NCBI GenBank assembly: GCA_035315065.1
Contig: DATFYM010000253.1
Coordinates: 1 to 64,000, forward strand
Direction of reading: 5' to 3'
Source of the DNA: DATFYM01 sp035315065
Lineage (GTDB): Bacteria > Acidobacteriota > Terriglobia > UBA7540
DNA: 64,000 bases
Part shown: positions 35,124 to 43,228 of the stretch, in pieces
How the letters are laid out: each line of letters opens with the position of its first letter
Position numbering within the stretch: position 1 is the stretch's first letter
Position numbers and translations under genes: made by a program
The notes under the pieces: generated by a model
Database searches by the model: none
What the model saw: the letters and a program-made list of their open reading frames with translations, nothing else
Told to the model about the DNA's origin: nothing

Positions 35124-35227
35124 CGTGAACCCTCGCGTGGCGTAAGATGGGACCTCTTTCTCGCGTAAACTTTGCCTGACTCCTTAGTAGAGCGCGGCGT
35201 GGCCGCCTGCATCACGGTCAGAGCCGA

Positions 35228-35677
35228 CTACCCACCGAGCTTCGCGCGCACTTTCTCGCTCACGCGCTTACCGTCCGCGTTCTTTCCCGCCAGCTTCGCC
35301 ATCGCTGCTTTCATCGCCTTGCCCACGTCCTTGGCGGTCATAGCCCCAGTTTCGGCAATGGCGGCGCTGACGGCGGCGTCGATCTCCTCGTCGCTTGCCG
35401 CCGCCGGCAGATAGCCTTCCAGGATCTTGATCTCGGCTTCTTCCTTGCTCGCCAGGTCCTCGCGTCCGCCTTTGCGGAATTGCTCCACCGAGTCGTGTCG
35501 CTGCTTCACCAGCGTGCGCAGGACGGCCACCGCCGCCGCGTCGTCGAGGGGCTTGCCTTGTTCCACTTGCTTCAGCTTCAGCGCCGACTTCGTCATGCGA
35601 AGGACGCTCAGCTTCAGCTCTTCCCTCGACTTCATAGCGGCGACCAGGTCCTTCTCGATTTGTTCTACCAGCGGCAT
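35228..35677 (-). CDS. GatB/YqeY domain protein
   Basis: This 149-residue protein is a YqeY-type stand-alone version of the tail domain of the GatB amidotransferase subunit. It contains LVAAMKSREELKLSVLRMTK, KRHDSVEQ-type text (VKQRHDSVEQFRKGGREDLA) and GKAMKAAMAKLAGKNADGKR, a tRNA-binding-like fold. The exact role is unknown. It starts at ATG 35677, close to a heptamer hairpin. Confidence 0.92.
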   Translation of the reverse strand: MPLVEQIEKDLVAAMKSREELKLSVLRMTKSALKLKQVEQGKPLDDAAAVAVLRTLVKQRHDSVEQFRKGGREDLASKEEAEIKILEGYLPAAASDEEIDAAVSAAIAETGAMTAKDVGKAMKAAMAKLAGKNADGKRVSEKVRAKLGG

Positions 35678-35722
35678 GACGACCTCAAATTCCCGGCGAC
35701 TATATCATAGCCGGACGAGTTC

Positions 35723-35805
35723 ATTTTGGATTTTAGATTTTGGATTTTGGATTGAAGACCCTTTTGGTCGCTCCTCTCTTCACTCCAAAATCCGAAACCC
35801 AAAAT
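35723..35805. repeat. Heptamer repeat hairpin (ATTTTGG type)
   Basis: The left arm at 35723-35757 is ATTTTGG, ATTTTAG, ATTTTGG, ATTTTGG, ATTGAAG. The right arm from 35783 is CTCCAAA, ATCCGAA, ACCCAAA, ATGAACG. The heptamer is the same as at 9335-9355 (reverse complement) and 30306, and it lies between two divergently transcribed genes. Confidence 0.88.
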
Positions 35806-35835
35806 GAACGCGGATGCATCACCACTGGTGGTGCC

Positions 35836-37485
35836 ATGAATAACATCGGTAAAGAACGACTCCATCTTTTTCTCTTGGCTCTCATGGTGTTGGCGCTCCC
35901 GAGTTCTTCGCAGGCTGGTGGACAGCCGTCGCCCCGCGATCCCGGAGGACAAGGACATCAGCCGCCAGGAGAGCCCGCAACCTACTACGTTGACTCCGTC
36001 AGCGGCAACGACTCGAATCCCGGCACCAGCCCCGCCAGCGCGTGGAAGAGTCTGGCGAAGGTGAACTCCACTACGTTTCTCTCCGGCGATCGGATCCTGC
36101 TGCGGTCGGGTTCCGTTTGGCAGGGACAACTCTGGCCGAAAGGGTCGGGCCGCGAGGGCCAGCCGATCGTCATCGACATGTACGGCGGGGGCGTGAGACC
36201 GGTGATCCATGGAGGCGGCTTGGCGGAGGATGCTGTCCTGCTGAAGAACCAGGAATACTGGGAGATTCAGAACCTGGAGGTCACCAACTCCGGGGCCGCT
36301 CCCGAGGTGCGACGCGGTGTCCATGTCGCGCTCCAAGATTACGGAGAGGCGCACCACGTCTATGTCCGATCGCTGGTGATTCACGACGTGAATGGCGTGG
36401 ACCGTGAGAAGGCGAACGGCGGCATCGACTATACCTGCGCCGGTGATCACACGCCCAGCCGGTTCGTCGACCTGCGCATCGAGAACAATCAGATCTACCG
36501 CGTCGACCGCTCGGGAATCTTCGGCTGGTCTGACCGCTGGCAGCGGTCGAAGTGGTTTCCCAGCCTGGGAGTCGCGGTGCGGGGCAACACGCTGGAGGAT
36601 ATCGGCGGAGATGGCATCGTGGTAGTAGCCACCGACGGCGCGTTGGTGGAGCACAACGTCGTCGGTCACGCCAACCAGAGGTCCGAGGGGTACAACGTCG
36701 CCATCTGGCCCTGGAGCGCGGACAACACGATCATCCAGTACAACGAAGCCTACGGCACCAAAGGCCAGCGCGACGGCGAAGGATTTGATTCCGACTGGAA
36801 CAGCCGCAACACGATTATTCAGTACAACTACAGCCACGACAATGACGGCGGTTTTCTGCTGATTTGCGACGACGGCGGTCAGGATCGCCGCGACAGCGCG
36901 GGCAACGCCGGTACGATCGTTCGCTACAACATCAGCCAGAACGATCGCACGCGGGGGATCAATCTGGCAGGACCGATCCGCGACAGCCACATTTATAACA
37001 ACACCTTCTATGTGGGAGAGGGCCTCCAAGTTGACTTGCTGCTTTATTCGGATTGGCACGGATGGGCCGACGCTACCAGCGTGGAGAACAACATCTTCGA
37101 GGTTCACGGTCGCGCCCAATTCACGTACGGCCTTTCGCGAGCGCCGGACGGAGCGTATGCCAGCGCTCCCGGCTGGGGCGCAAGCCGGCACAACGGGTTT
37201 GATTCCAACGTCTACTTCGGAAATCTGGCGCCGATTGTCGACGATCGTCATGCCCTGACCGCTGATCCCAACTTGATCGCCCCGGGCGAAGCGCAGCTCG
37301 GACTGCTCAGCCTCTCGGGGTATCGCTTGCAGCCGGACTCGCCCGCCATTCGCACCGGCAAGGCGATCGAGTCCAATGGGGGAAGAGACTTCTGGGGCCA
37401 GCCAGTTCCATCGTGCGGAGGGACGGACCGCGGCGCGTCGCAAGCGCAAGAGTGCTCGCCCAGCCACAAAGGTGGGCGGAATTAA
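35836..37485 (+). CDS. Secreted right-handed parallel beta-helix protein
   Basis: This 549-residue protein starts MNNIGKERLHLFLLALMVLA with signal peptide cleavage near SSSQA. It opens with the DUF1565-like text YYVDSVSGNDSNPGTSPASA and continues with beta-helix rungs such as LEDIGGDGIVVVATDGALVE, NTIIQYNEAYGTK and IVRYNISQND. The fold is typical of polysaccharide lyases, glycosidases and surface proteins. No catalytic residues can be assigned by eye. A longer frame from 35740 passes through the heptamer repeat and is rejected. Confidence 0.88.
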   Translation: MNNIGKERLHLFLLALMVLALPSSSQAGGQPSPRDPGGQGHQPPGEPATYYVDSVSGNDSNPGTSPASAWKSLAKVNSTTFLSGDRILLRSGSVWQGQLWPKGSGREGQPIVIDMYGGGVRPVIHGGGLAEDAVLLKNQEYWEIQNLEVTNSGAAPEVRRGVHVALQDYGEAHHVYVRSLVIHDVNGVDREKANGGIDYTCAGDHTPSRFVDLRIENNQIYRVDRSGIFGWSDRWQRSKWFPSLGVAVRGNTLEDIGGDGIVVVATDGALVEHNVVGHANQRSEGYNVAIWPWSADNTIIQYNEAYGTKGQRDGEGFDSDWNSRNTIIQYNYSHDNDGGFLLICDDGGQDRRDSAGNAGTIVRYNISQNDRTRGINLAGPIRDSHIYNNTFYVGEGLQVDLLLYSDWHGWADATSVENNIFEVHGRAQFTYGLSRAPDGAYASAPGWGASRHNGFDSNVYFGNLAPIVDDRHALTADPNLIAPGEAQLGLLSLSGYRLQPDSPAIRTGKAIESNGGRDFWGQPVPSCGGTDRGASQAQECSPSHKGGRN

Positions 37486-37585
37486 ACACGGAGACACAAA
37501 GACACGGAGATAAGAAAAAGAGTTCAAGATCAGACCTCGATTGATTTCTGATCGCTCGCTTCTCTGTGCCTCCGTGTCTCTGTGT
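37486..37585. repeat. Octamer repeat hairpin between convergent genes
   Basis: Three 8-bp units ACACGGAG, ACACAAAG, ACACGGAG run from 37486 to 37509, and three complementary units CTCTGTGC, CTCCGTGT, CTCTGTGT from 37562 to 37585. The build is the same as the heptamer elements but with period 8. It lies in the junction where the beta-helix and dehydrogenase genes converge. Confidence 0.82.
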
Positions 37586-37601
37586 TGAAAAGCCCTCGGC
37601 A

Positions 37602-38765
37602 TCATGCGAACTCCGATTTCGCGCCGGGTCTGAGCAGAATCTTCAAGCAGGACGGTTCGTTGAGGTACTCGAACGCCTGTGGCCCGGCCTCCAGCGGAAA
37701 GACCCGCGACACCATCTCCTGCACCTTCACACGCCCCTGGCGCAGCAGATCGAGCGCGACGGAGAAGTTGCCGCAGCGCGAACCGAGCAGCGTGACTTCG
37801 TCCACCACCAGCTTGGCGGTGTCGAAGTGCGCGGGGCCGTGGAAGGTGGACTTCATCACTACCGTGCCGCGCGGTTCCACCAAGCGTAACGCTTCCTCGA
37901 GTCCCGCCGGCGAACCGGTGGCTTCAATCACCACGCTAAAGCTCTTCGCCGGGGCGGTTCGGGCGCCTTCTTTACCGGAGTCGTCGGGACTTACGGCCAC
38001 CGTTTTCAAGCCCCACGAGCGGGCGAGATCGAGCTTCGCGGATTGCCGACCCATCACCGTGACATCGCCGCCGGCGTTGCGCAACACCTGGGCGATTAGC
38101 AGGCCCAGTCGCCCGCTGCCCAGTACGGCAACGTGCGTCCCGGGAGCAATCGGCATCTGCTCCAGAATCTCGGCCGCGGCAGCGAGAGGCTCCGTGAACA
38201 CCGCCGCCTGGTCGGACACCTCCGGCGGCACCTCGTGCAGATTCACCGTCGGCAGCGTCACGAACTCGGCAAAGGTACCGGGCCGGTTGATGATGCCCAT
38301 CACTGCGCGACGAGAGCAGTGGCGACCCAGCCCGCACCGGCACCAATCGCACTGGCCGCAGGTGATGTTGATCTCGCCAACTACACGCTTGCCCAGCCAG
38401 TCTCCACGGCCTCCTCGGCCCCCACGGGCGGCGTCGGCGCACTCGACCACGCGTCCCACGAACTCATGGCCGGGGATTCCGTGAAAGCCCGAATATCCTT
38501 GGAGAATCTGGCGATCGGTTCCGCAAATTCCGGCGTAGATGATTTCAATCAGGGCCTCGCCGGGCGCGGGGCGCGGCCTGGCAACCTCGCGTACCGAGAG
38601 TGTGCCGTCGAAAACGAGAGCTTTCATGTGGCTGGACATTTCAAACTCCACCGGTTGCAGGCGGTCCCAATAATCAGACAAGTCGTGGGTATCCCAAAAC
38701 TCGCCCATTTCTCGGTAAGATTGTGCCTGGGATATTGAACTCTTGCTTTCGCTATTCTCGCTCAT
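37602..38765 (-). CDS. Zinc-dependent alcohol dehydrogenase with antitoxin-like N-terminus
   Basis: The main part is a medium-chain dehydrogenase: MKALVFDGTLSVREVARPRP (from 38627), GICGTDRQ, HEFVGRVVE, the structural-zinc cysteines in CGQCDWCRCGLGRHC and the Rossmann motif VLGSGRLGLLIAQVL. Such enzymes oxidise alcohols or sugar alcohols with NAD(P). The frame extends 46 codons further upstream, encoding REMGEFWDTHDLSDYWDRLQ and PVEFEM, which strongly resembles the start of CopG-type antitoxins. Whether the fused protein is made or translation starts at 38627 is open; neither start has a convincing ribosome-binding site. Confidence 0.88.
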   Translation of the reverse strand: MSENSESKSSISQAQSYREMGEFWDTHDLSDYWDRLQPVEFEMSSHMKALVFDGTLSVREVARPRPAPGEALIEIIYAGICGTDRQILQGYSGFHGIPGHEFVGRVVECADAARGGRGGRGDWLGKRVVGEINITCGQCDWCRCGLGRHCSRRAVMGIINRPGTFAEFVTLPTVNLHEVPPEVSDQAAVFTEPLAAAAEILEQMPIAPGTHVAVLGSGRLGLLIAQVLRNAGGDVTVMGRQSAKLDLARSWGLKTVAVSPDDSGKEGARTAPAKSFSVVIEATGSPAGLEEALRLVEPRGTVVMKSTFHGPAHFDTAKLVVDEVTLLGSRCGNFSVALDLLRQGRVKVQEMVSRVFPLEAGPQAFEYLNEPSCLKILLRPGAKSEFA

Positions 38766-38837
38766 ACTCTTTTTTCAGAATCGGTCATGTCCCTGGCCGA
38801 GACTTACCGAGCGTTATGAGTCAGCGTCGTTTCGGAT

Positions 38838-38958
38838 GTCATTCTGAGCGGAGCGCAGCGTAGCGAAGAATCTCTCTTTTGGGTTTCCCGAGCGGGCTAG
38901 GAAGAGAGATCCTTCGCTGCGCTCAGGATGACAAGACCTGCGCTCAGGATGACAAGGC
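38838..38958. repeat. GAGCG-type intergenic palindrome with duplicated end
   Basis: The plus strand carries GTCATTCTGAGCGGAGCGCA at 38838 and, after about 60 bases, ATCCTTCGCTGCGCTCAGGA in opposite orientation. The right end is partly duplicated: CTGCGCTCAGGATGACAAG recurs. This is a well-known style of bacterial intergenic palindrome of unknown role. It lies between selA and the dehydrogenase gene. Confidence 0.8.
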
Positions 38959-38996
38959 CGGCTACTTTCGACGCTGCTCTTGACGCTACGCATAAA

Positions 38997-40427
38997 TCAA
39001 GGCTCGCTTTCCATTGGTCGCCAAAGGCCTTCAAGGGCTTGCACGATCACTTCGTCTTGTTCCTCGAACACTGTGCGCAGATCCAGCAGCACTCGATCGC
39101 GTTCGACGCGCGTGATGATGGGCGGATTGTTCCGCCTGAGCAGCGTCTCGATCTCCGTGGCGCTGCGCGTCGCGTGAGTGACGGCAATGAGCTTGGTGGA
39201 CAACGACTGGCCCGGCGTCGAGCCGCCGCCGATCACCGACTCGCCGTCTTCGAGGACGGCATTACAGCCCGCGCACTGGTTGAGACGATCGGCAACCGCC
39301 GCGGCGCGGCGGCTGATCTCTTCCACGGGTAGGCGCATCATGCGCAAGGCTGGAATGGCGTCGTAATCCTCGCGCAGGTACAACCCGACGGTGGCCTGGA
39401 GGGCGCTGATGGTGAGCTTATCGACGCGAAGGGCGCGGAACAAGGGGTTCCTGCGGATGCGCGCCAGCGGCTCGCGCTTACCGGTGACGATCCCCGCCTG
39501 AGGACCGCCCAGAAGCTTGTCGCCGCTGAAGGTGACCACGTCGACCCCGGCCCGGAGGCTGGGCGCCACCAGCGGCTCGTCCTGAATGCCCAGCGGAGCG
39601 AGGTCGAAAAGGCAACCGCTGCCCAGGTCCTCCATCAGAATCAGGTGGTGTTGGCGAGCCAGCGCCACCATTTCTTCGAGCGCCGGACGTTCGGTGAAGC
39701 CCACCACGCGAAAGTTGCTGGCGTGCACGCGCAGCAGAACGCGCGTGCGCTCGTTGATGGCCGCCGCATAGTCGCCGGCGCGCGTGCGGTTGGTGGTTCC
39801 CACTTCGCGAAGAATCCCACCGCTCTTGGCGCAGATATCGGGGACGCGAAACGAGCCGCCGATCTCAATCAGTTCTCCGCGCGAGACCACCACCTCGCAG
39901 CCCTCGGCCAGCGTGTTGAGCGCCAGAAACACCGCCGCCGCATTGTTGTTGACCACCAGCGTGGACTCGGCGCCCACCAGTTCGGCAAAGAGCTTCTCGG
40001 TGTGAGCATCGCGCTTGCCGCGCTCGCCGGTTTCGAGGTTGTATTCGAGGTTCGAATACTGCGTGGCCGTGTCCACGAGGTGCTGGATGGCAGCGCGGGC
40101 CAGCGGAGCGCGGCCCAGATTGGTGTGGAGAATCACGCCGGTAGCGTTGATGACGGGACGCAGCGAGTACTCGGCGGCGCGTTCGGCGGCGGCAACGATT
40201 TCCTGTTCCACCGCCTCGGGCGAGACGTCGGAAACCTCGCCGCTCGAAATGCGCACGCGCAGGCGGGATAGCACTTGGCGCGCGGCGTCCAGCACCAGGC
40301 TGTGCCCCACGCGTTGCTGTAGTGCTTCGAGGGCAGTCCGCCCCAGCAGCACGTCCACGGACGGGATGCGTCGCAAGAGCGTCTGCCGCTCGGCGGTGGC
40401 TGGGTCAGAAGGGTTCATGTCCACCAT
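38997..40427 (-). CDS. selA: L-seryl-tRNA(Sec) selenium transferase
   Basis: SelA converts Ser-tRNA-Sec to Sec-tRNA-Sec using selenophosphate and PLP, the last step before selenocysteine insertion. The 476-residue protein has RPVINATGVILHTNLGRAPL, VVNNNAAAVFLALNTLAEG, ELIEIGGSFRVPDI and the PLP lysine in VTFSGDKLLGGPQAG; all are intact. The start is at 40427 or, with a GGTGG site, at 40418. No selB, selC or selD is visible in the window, so the rest of the pathway must lie elsewhere. Confidence 0.95.
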   Translation of the reverse strand: MVDMNPSDPATAERQTLLRRIPSVDVLLGRTALEALQQRVGHSLVLDAARQVLSRLRVRISSGEVSDVSPEAVEQEIVAAAERAAEYSLRPVINATGVILHTNLGRAPLARAAIQHLVDTATQYSNLEYNLETGERGKRDAHTEKLFAELVGAESTLVVNNNAAAVFLALNTLAEGCEVVVSRGELIEIGGSFRVPDICAKSGGILREVGTTNRTRAGDYAAAINERTRVLLRVHASNFRVVGFTERPALEEMVALARQHHLILMEDLGSGCLFDLAPLGIQDEPLVAPSLRAGVDVVTFSGDKLLGGPQAGIVTGKREPLARIRRNPLFRALRVDKLTISALQATVGLYLREDYDAIPALRMMRLPVEEISRRAAAVADRLNQCAGCNAVLEDGESVIGGGSTPGQSLSTKLIAVTHATRSATEIETLLRRNNPPIITRVERDRVLLDLRTVFEEQDEVIVQALEGLWRPMESEP

Positions 40428-40812
40428 GGTGCAATCTCTCTACCAGGAATTCGAGGGACAGCATAACAGGAAAAAGGAGTCAGGAGACAGGAGGGTGAGT
40501 CTTCAAGGGTAAAGGGTAAAGTGTAAAAGGTGAAGGGTAAGAAGAAATCAGAAATTAGAAAAGGAAGAGGTCTTGGTTCTGATTTCTACTTTCTGATTTC
40601 TTTTTTACCCTTCACCCTTTACCCTTTACACTTCTTTATTCTGACTCCTGACTCCTGTCTCCTGACTCCCTTCTTCTATATTGCCGATTCCTTCAGAAGG
40701 CAGAATGAAGACGGTCGTCTTCTGTTCATCATTCATCATTCATCGTTCATCGTTTCTTTCCTGGCCCTCTTCATTCTGACTCCTGTCTCCTGACTTCTGA
40801 CTCCTTCTTCTT
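40428..40812. repeat. Nested heptamer arrays, four different heptamers
   Basis: This 385-base gap is almost wholly period-7 DNA: GGAGTCA and GGAGACA from 40477; AAGGGTA-type units at 40505-40539; complementary CCCTTTA-type units at about 40606-40631; CTGACTC-type units at 40641-40668; ATTCATC-type units at 40724-40751; and CTGACTC-type units again at 40776-40803. Outer and inner arms pair, giving a nested hairpin with extra arrays to the right. No gene is present. Confidence 0.88.
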
Positions 40813-42855
40813 TCAATTCCCCAAAACCCCCTCCATGGTGTTCATCATCTGCTGGTACTGTTGCGGGTCCGTCCACACCGGGCTGGCGGGCTCAAATCCC
40901 GGGTCCCCACCGTAGAGTTGGCTCAGAAACCGGAACAACGCATCCTGCAGCTTGGCCTCGTAGTGCCGGGCCTCGAACAGGATTCTCTTGTACCCCTTGA
41001 ACACACCCAGCAGCGCATCGATGAAGTCGCGCGCCTTCTTCCACTGGCCCCGGATGACCTGCCCCATCTCCCGGCGCTCCCGCCGCGAGCACTCTTCGAG
41101 GAACCGGACCCGGTCCCAAGCGGCTGCGCTGACTTCGCGTAGGTTGGGAGTGGGAGGTGAACCGGGATTAGGGAGTGGGGAGTCGGGAGCTGGGGAAGAC
41201 CGGTTCGATCCGTCGTCCTCCGACTTCTGCGTCCCCGCTCCTGGCTCCCTCTCTTCCCCTACTCCCGATTCGCTACTCCCTACTCCCTCTTCTTCCTGCG
41301 AGCCGGGATTAGGGAGTGGGGAATCGGCAGGGGAAAACCCGTTCGATCCGTCGTCCTCCGACTTCTGAGTCCCCGCTCCTGACTCCCTTTCTTCCCCTAC
41401 TCCCGATTCGCTACTCCCTACTCCCTCTTCTTCTTGCGAGCCGGAATGAGGGAGTGGGGAATCGGCAGGGGAAGACCCGTTCGATCCGTCGTCCTCCCAC
41501 TTCTGAGTCCCCGCTCCTGACTCCCTTTCTTCCCCTACTCCCGATTCGCTACTCCCTACTCCCTGTTCTTCTCCCGCTGCTGCGCCTACTGGTCCCGCCG
41601 CTCCGCCTTCCGCCTTCTGCCCTCCGCCTTCTTCTTCCGACTCCCTACTCCCCACTCCCTCTTCTTCCTCTTTCCCTTCCCCCCGTGCGTAAAACGCCAG
41701 CTCCAAGGCCTCCCCTAACTCGCTCAGCTCCACCCCACCCACCGTCTGCTTTCCCTCCGCCCGCAGTTGCGCGCTGGTCTCGATCCACTGCCGCCTCAGC
41801 TCCTCCACCAGCTTTCGTTCCTCCTCCTCCGGCCACTCCCGGCTGCCCAACCCCGCCTCCAGCGCCGCCGTCCCTTCCACCATCACCAACTCCGCCACCG
41901 GCTCCCCCTCCCCCACCTGCGCGTGCGTCCGGCCCCAGTCCTTCACGTAGTCCGTCGTCCCCGCCCATTTCACCTTGTCCGGGCCCCCGGGGCTTTCGCC
42001 TCCGTACGTCGCCTCCTCGCAGTCCTTCTGAAACTTCTCCTTCCGCTCCTCCTCTTTCTCTTCCTTCCCCTTCCACTTCATCTCCTCCAAAGGCTTGATG
42101 GCATTCGACTTCTGGCGCAGAATCTCCTCCACCTGGCGCCCTGAAACGAACGGATTCCCCAGCGCCTCGGCCGGGAGCCGCAGGAGTTCGTGGATCTTCC
42201 GCCCCCACCGGATCTTCTCGCCGAAGCCCTCGTGTTCACCCCGCAGCAAGAGGAACAGGTAGCAGAGACGTTCCAGGTGGCGGTTCAGGATGCCCAACTG
42301 CTCCTCCAGGTCGGGTCGGCGGCGGGTGAAGACCTCCATGATCAGCAGGGCCAGGGAGCGGGCGGAGACGTTGTCCTGGGAGGGCTCCGAAGCCAGTGTC
42401 AGCCGTGCTTTCACCATCAGGGCCTCATCCACGGCGTGCACGTGGAGCACCTGGGAGCGCCGCCAGGCGCAGTGAGAGCTCGCTTTGCACACCTTCTCCT
42501 CGTCATTGCTGTGAGGCCGCAAGGCGGAGCGGAAGAACCCCAGGTGGCTCATGAGTTCCTCGCGGCTGGCATCGGCCAGGCCCAGAGTGGCGAAGAGGTT
42601 GACGACGGCGAGCCCGTACTTGACGCCGGTGGCCTGGCCGCGCAGGCGCTTCTGGCGTTTTCCCTCCCGTGCTTTCAAGCAGTTAGCGTAGCAAGAGGCG
42701 AGGCGCCGGGGGCTGGGGCGGTACTTCTTGTCGGGATCGGCGTTGGCCTGGACCAGCTTGGCGCGATTGGCCTCCAGCACCTTGTCGGAGACGGTGTACT
42801 TGCGCTTGGGCTTCTCAGGCCCGGCGGGGGGCGGCGAGTTGGAAGGCTCAACCAT
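40813..42855 (-). CDS. Repeat-rich hypothetical protein with heptamer-derived region
   Basis: This 680-residue protein starts at the ATG at 42855 (MVEPSNSPPPAGPEKPKRKY); there is no clear ribosome-binding site, and the frame upstream is heptamer repeat. The N-terminal half is a helical domain with YRPSPRRLASCYANCLKARE and KKARDFIDALLGVFKGYKRI near the end. Between lies an acidic, Gly/Ser/Glu-rich region with three 46-residue tandem copies of text such as GVGSSESGVGEERESGAG. That region is period-7 DNA of the GGGAGTA type read in frame. Related proteins occur in Acidobacteriota; function is unknown. Confidence 0.7.
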   Translation of the reverse strand: MVEPSNSPPPAGPEKPKRKYTVSDKVLEANRAKLVQANADPDKKYRPSPRRLASCYANCLKAREGKRQKRLRGQATGVKYGLAVVNLFATLGLADASREELMSHLGFFRSALRPHSNDEEKVCKASSHCAWRRSQVLHVHAVDEALMVKARLTLASEPSQDNVSARSLALLIMEVFTRRRPDLEEQLGILNRHLERLCYLFLLLRGEHEGFGEKIRWGRKIHELLRLPAEALGNPFVSGRQVEEILRQKSNAIKPLEEMKWKGKEEKEEERKEKFQKDCEEATYGGESPGGPDKVKWAGTTDYVKDWGRTHAQVGEGEPVAELVMVEGTAALEAGLGSREWPEEEERKLVEELRRQWIETSAQLRAEGKQTVGGVELSELGEALELAFYARGEGKEEEEGVGSRESEEEGGGQKAEGGAAGPVGAAAGEEQGVGSSESGVGEERESGAGTQKWEDDGSNGSSPADSPLPHSGSQEEEGVGSSESGVGEERESGAGTQKSEDDGSNGFSPADSPLPNPGSQEEEGVGSSESGVGEEREPGAGTQKSEDDGSNRSSPAPDSPLPNPGSPPTPNLREVSAAAWDRVRFLEECSRRERREMGQVIRGQWKKARDFIDALLGVFKGYKRILFEARHYEAKLQDALFRFLSQLYGGDPGFEPASPVWTDPQQYQQMMNTMEGVLGN
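41165..41575. repeat. Three 138-bp tandem repeats in coding sequence
   Basis: The marker GATTCGCTACTCCC occurs at 41267, 41405 and 41543, spaced exactly 138 bases (46 codons). Each copy contains runs of 7-bp units such as CTACTCC and CGATTCG, so heptamer arrays have been captured and then duplicated as larger in-frame units. Confidence 0.88.
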
Positions 42856-42869
42856 AAACAAACAAAGCA

Positions 42870-42940
42870 AATAGTGAATAGGGAATGGTGAAGAGTGAAT
42901 GGAAAACCTCTTCCATTCACAATTCACCATTCACCATCAA
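42870..42940. repeat. Heptamer repeat hairpin (CCATTCA type)
   Basis: The left arm at 42870-42904 is AATAGTG, AATAGGG, AATGGTG, AAGAGTG, AATGGAA. The right arm at 42913-42940 is CCATTCA, CAATTCA, CCATTCA, CCATCAA. The loop is only about 8 bases. It lies directly upstream of the repeat-rich gene. Confidence 0.88.
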
Positions 42941-42978
42941 AAGCATCCAATAAAAATTTCTCAATCCCGAGTCAAGCC

Positions 42979-43148
42979 CTAACAGGTTGATGAAAAAGGG
43001 CATTTCGGGCCTCGGGAGGGCGGGGCTTTAGCCCCGCCGAACCGAGGTCCTCAATGTAAGTTATTGAAAGTGTTGGGGCGCGCCTTGCGGCGGGGCTAAA
43101 GCCCCGCCCTTCCGGACGCGCCACAACACTTTTTCATCAGCCTGCTAA
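42979..43148. mobile_element. MITE-like element with CTAA target duplication
   Basis: The ends are 16-bp inverted repeats, CAGGTTGATGAAAAAG (42983-42998) and the complement of 43129-43144, CAGGCTGATGAAAAAG, differing at one base. CTAA flanks both sides (42979-42982 and 43145-43148), a 4-bp target duplication. The 162-bp interior has no gene but holds a perfect 20-bp palindrome-like unit (GGCGGGGCTTTAGCCCCGCC, 43019-43038) and its reverse complement (43089-43108). It was probably mobilised by a transposase encoded elsewhere. Confidence 0.78.
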
Positions 43149-43191
43149 ATGAATCAAATTCTCGATCACAAATCCAAGCCTACCACCCTAA

Positions 43192-43228
43192 AATGAGACA
43201 ATGGAGACAAATGAGACAAATGAGACAC
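43192..43228. repeat. Nine-base tandem repeat (GAGACA type)
   Basis: Four units with GAGACA at 43195, 43204, 43213 and 43222 give a strict 9-bp period (ATGAGACAA, TGGAGACAA, ATGAGACAA). It lies just right of the MITE-like element and is followed by a run of six or more T. Confidence 0.75.

Noticed and set aside
35665..37605. 646-codon minus-strand frame
   Set aside because: Antisense to the secreted beta-helix gene and running through a heptamer hairpin at one end and an octamer hairpin at the other.
40428..40812. Possible CRISPR or small-RNA gene in the repeat-filled gap
   Set aside because: Units are 7 bp with no spacers; better explained as heptamer arrays. A transcribed RNA cannot be excluded.
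41316..42098. Pro/Ser-rich plus-strand frame
   Set aside because: Complement of the repeat-rich gene; the text is only the period-7 DNA read backwards.
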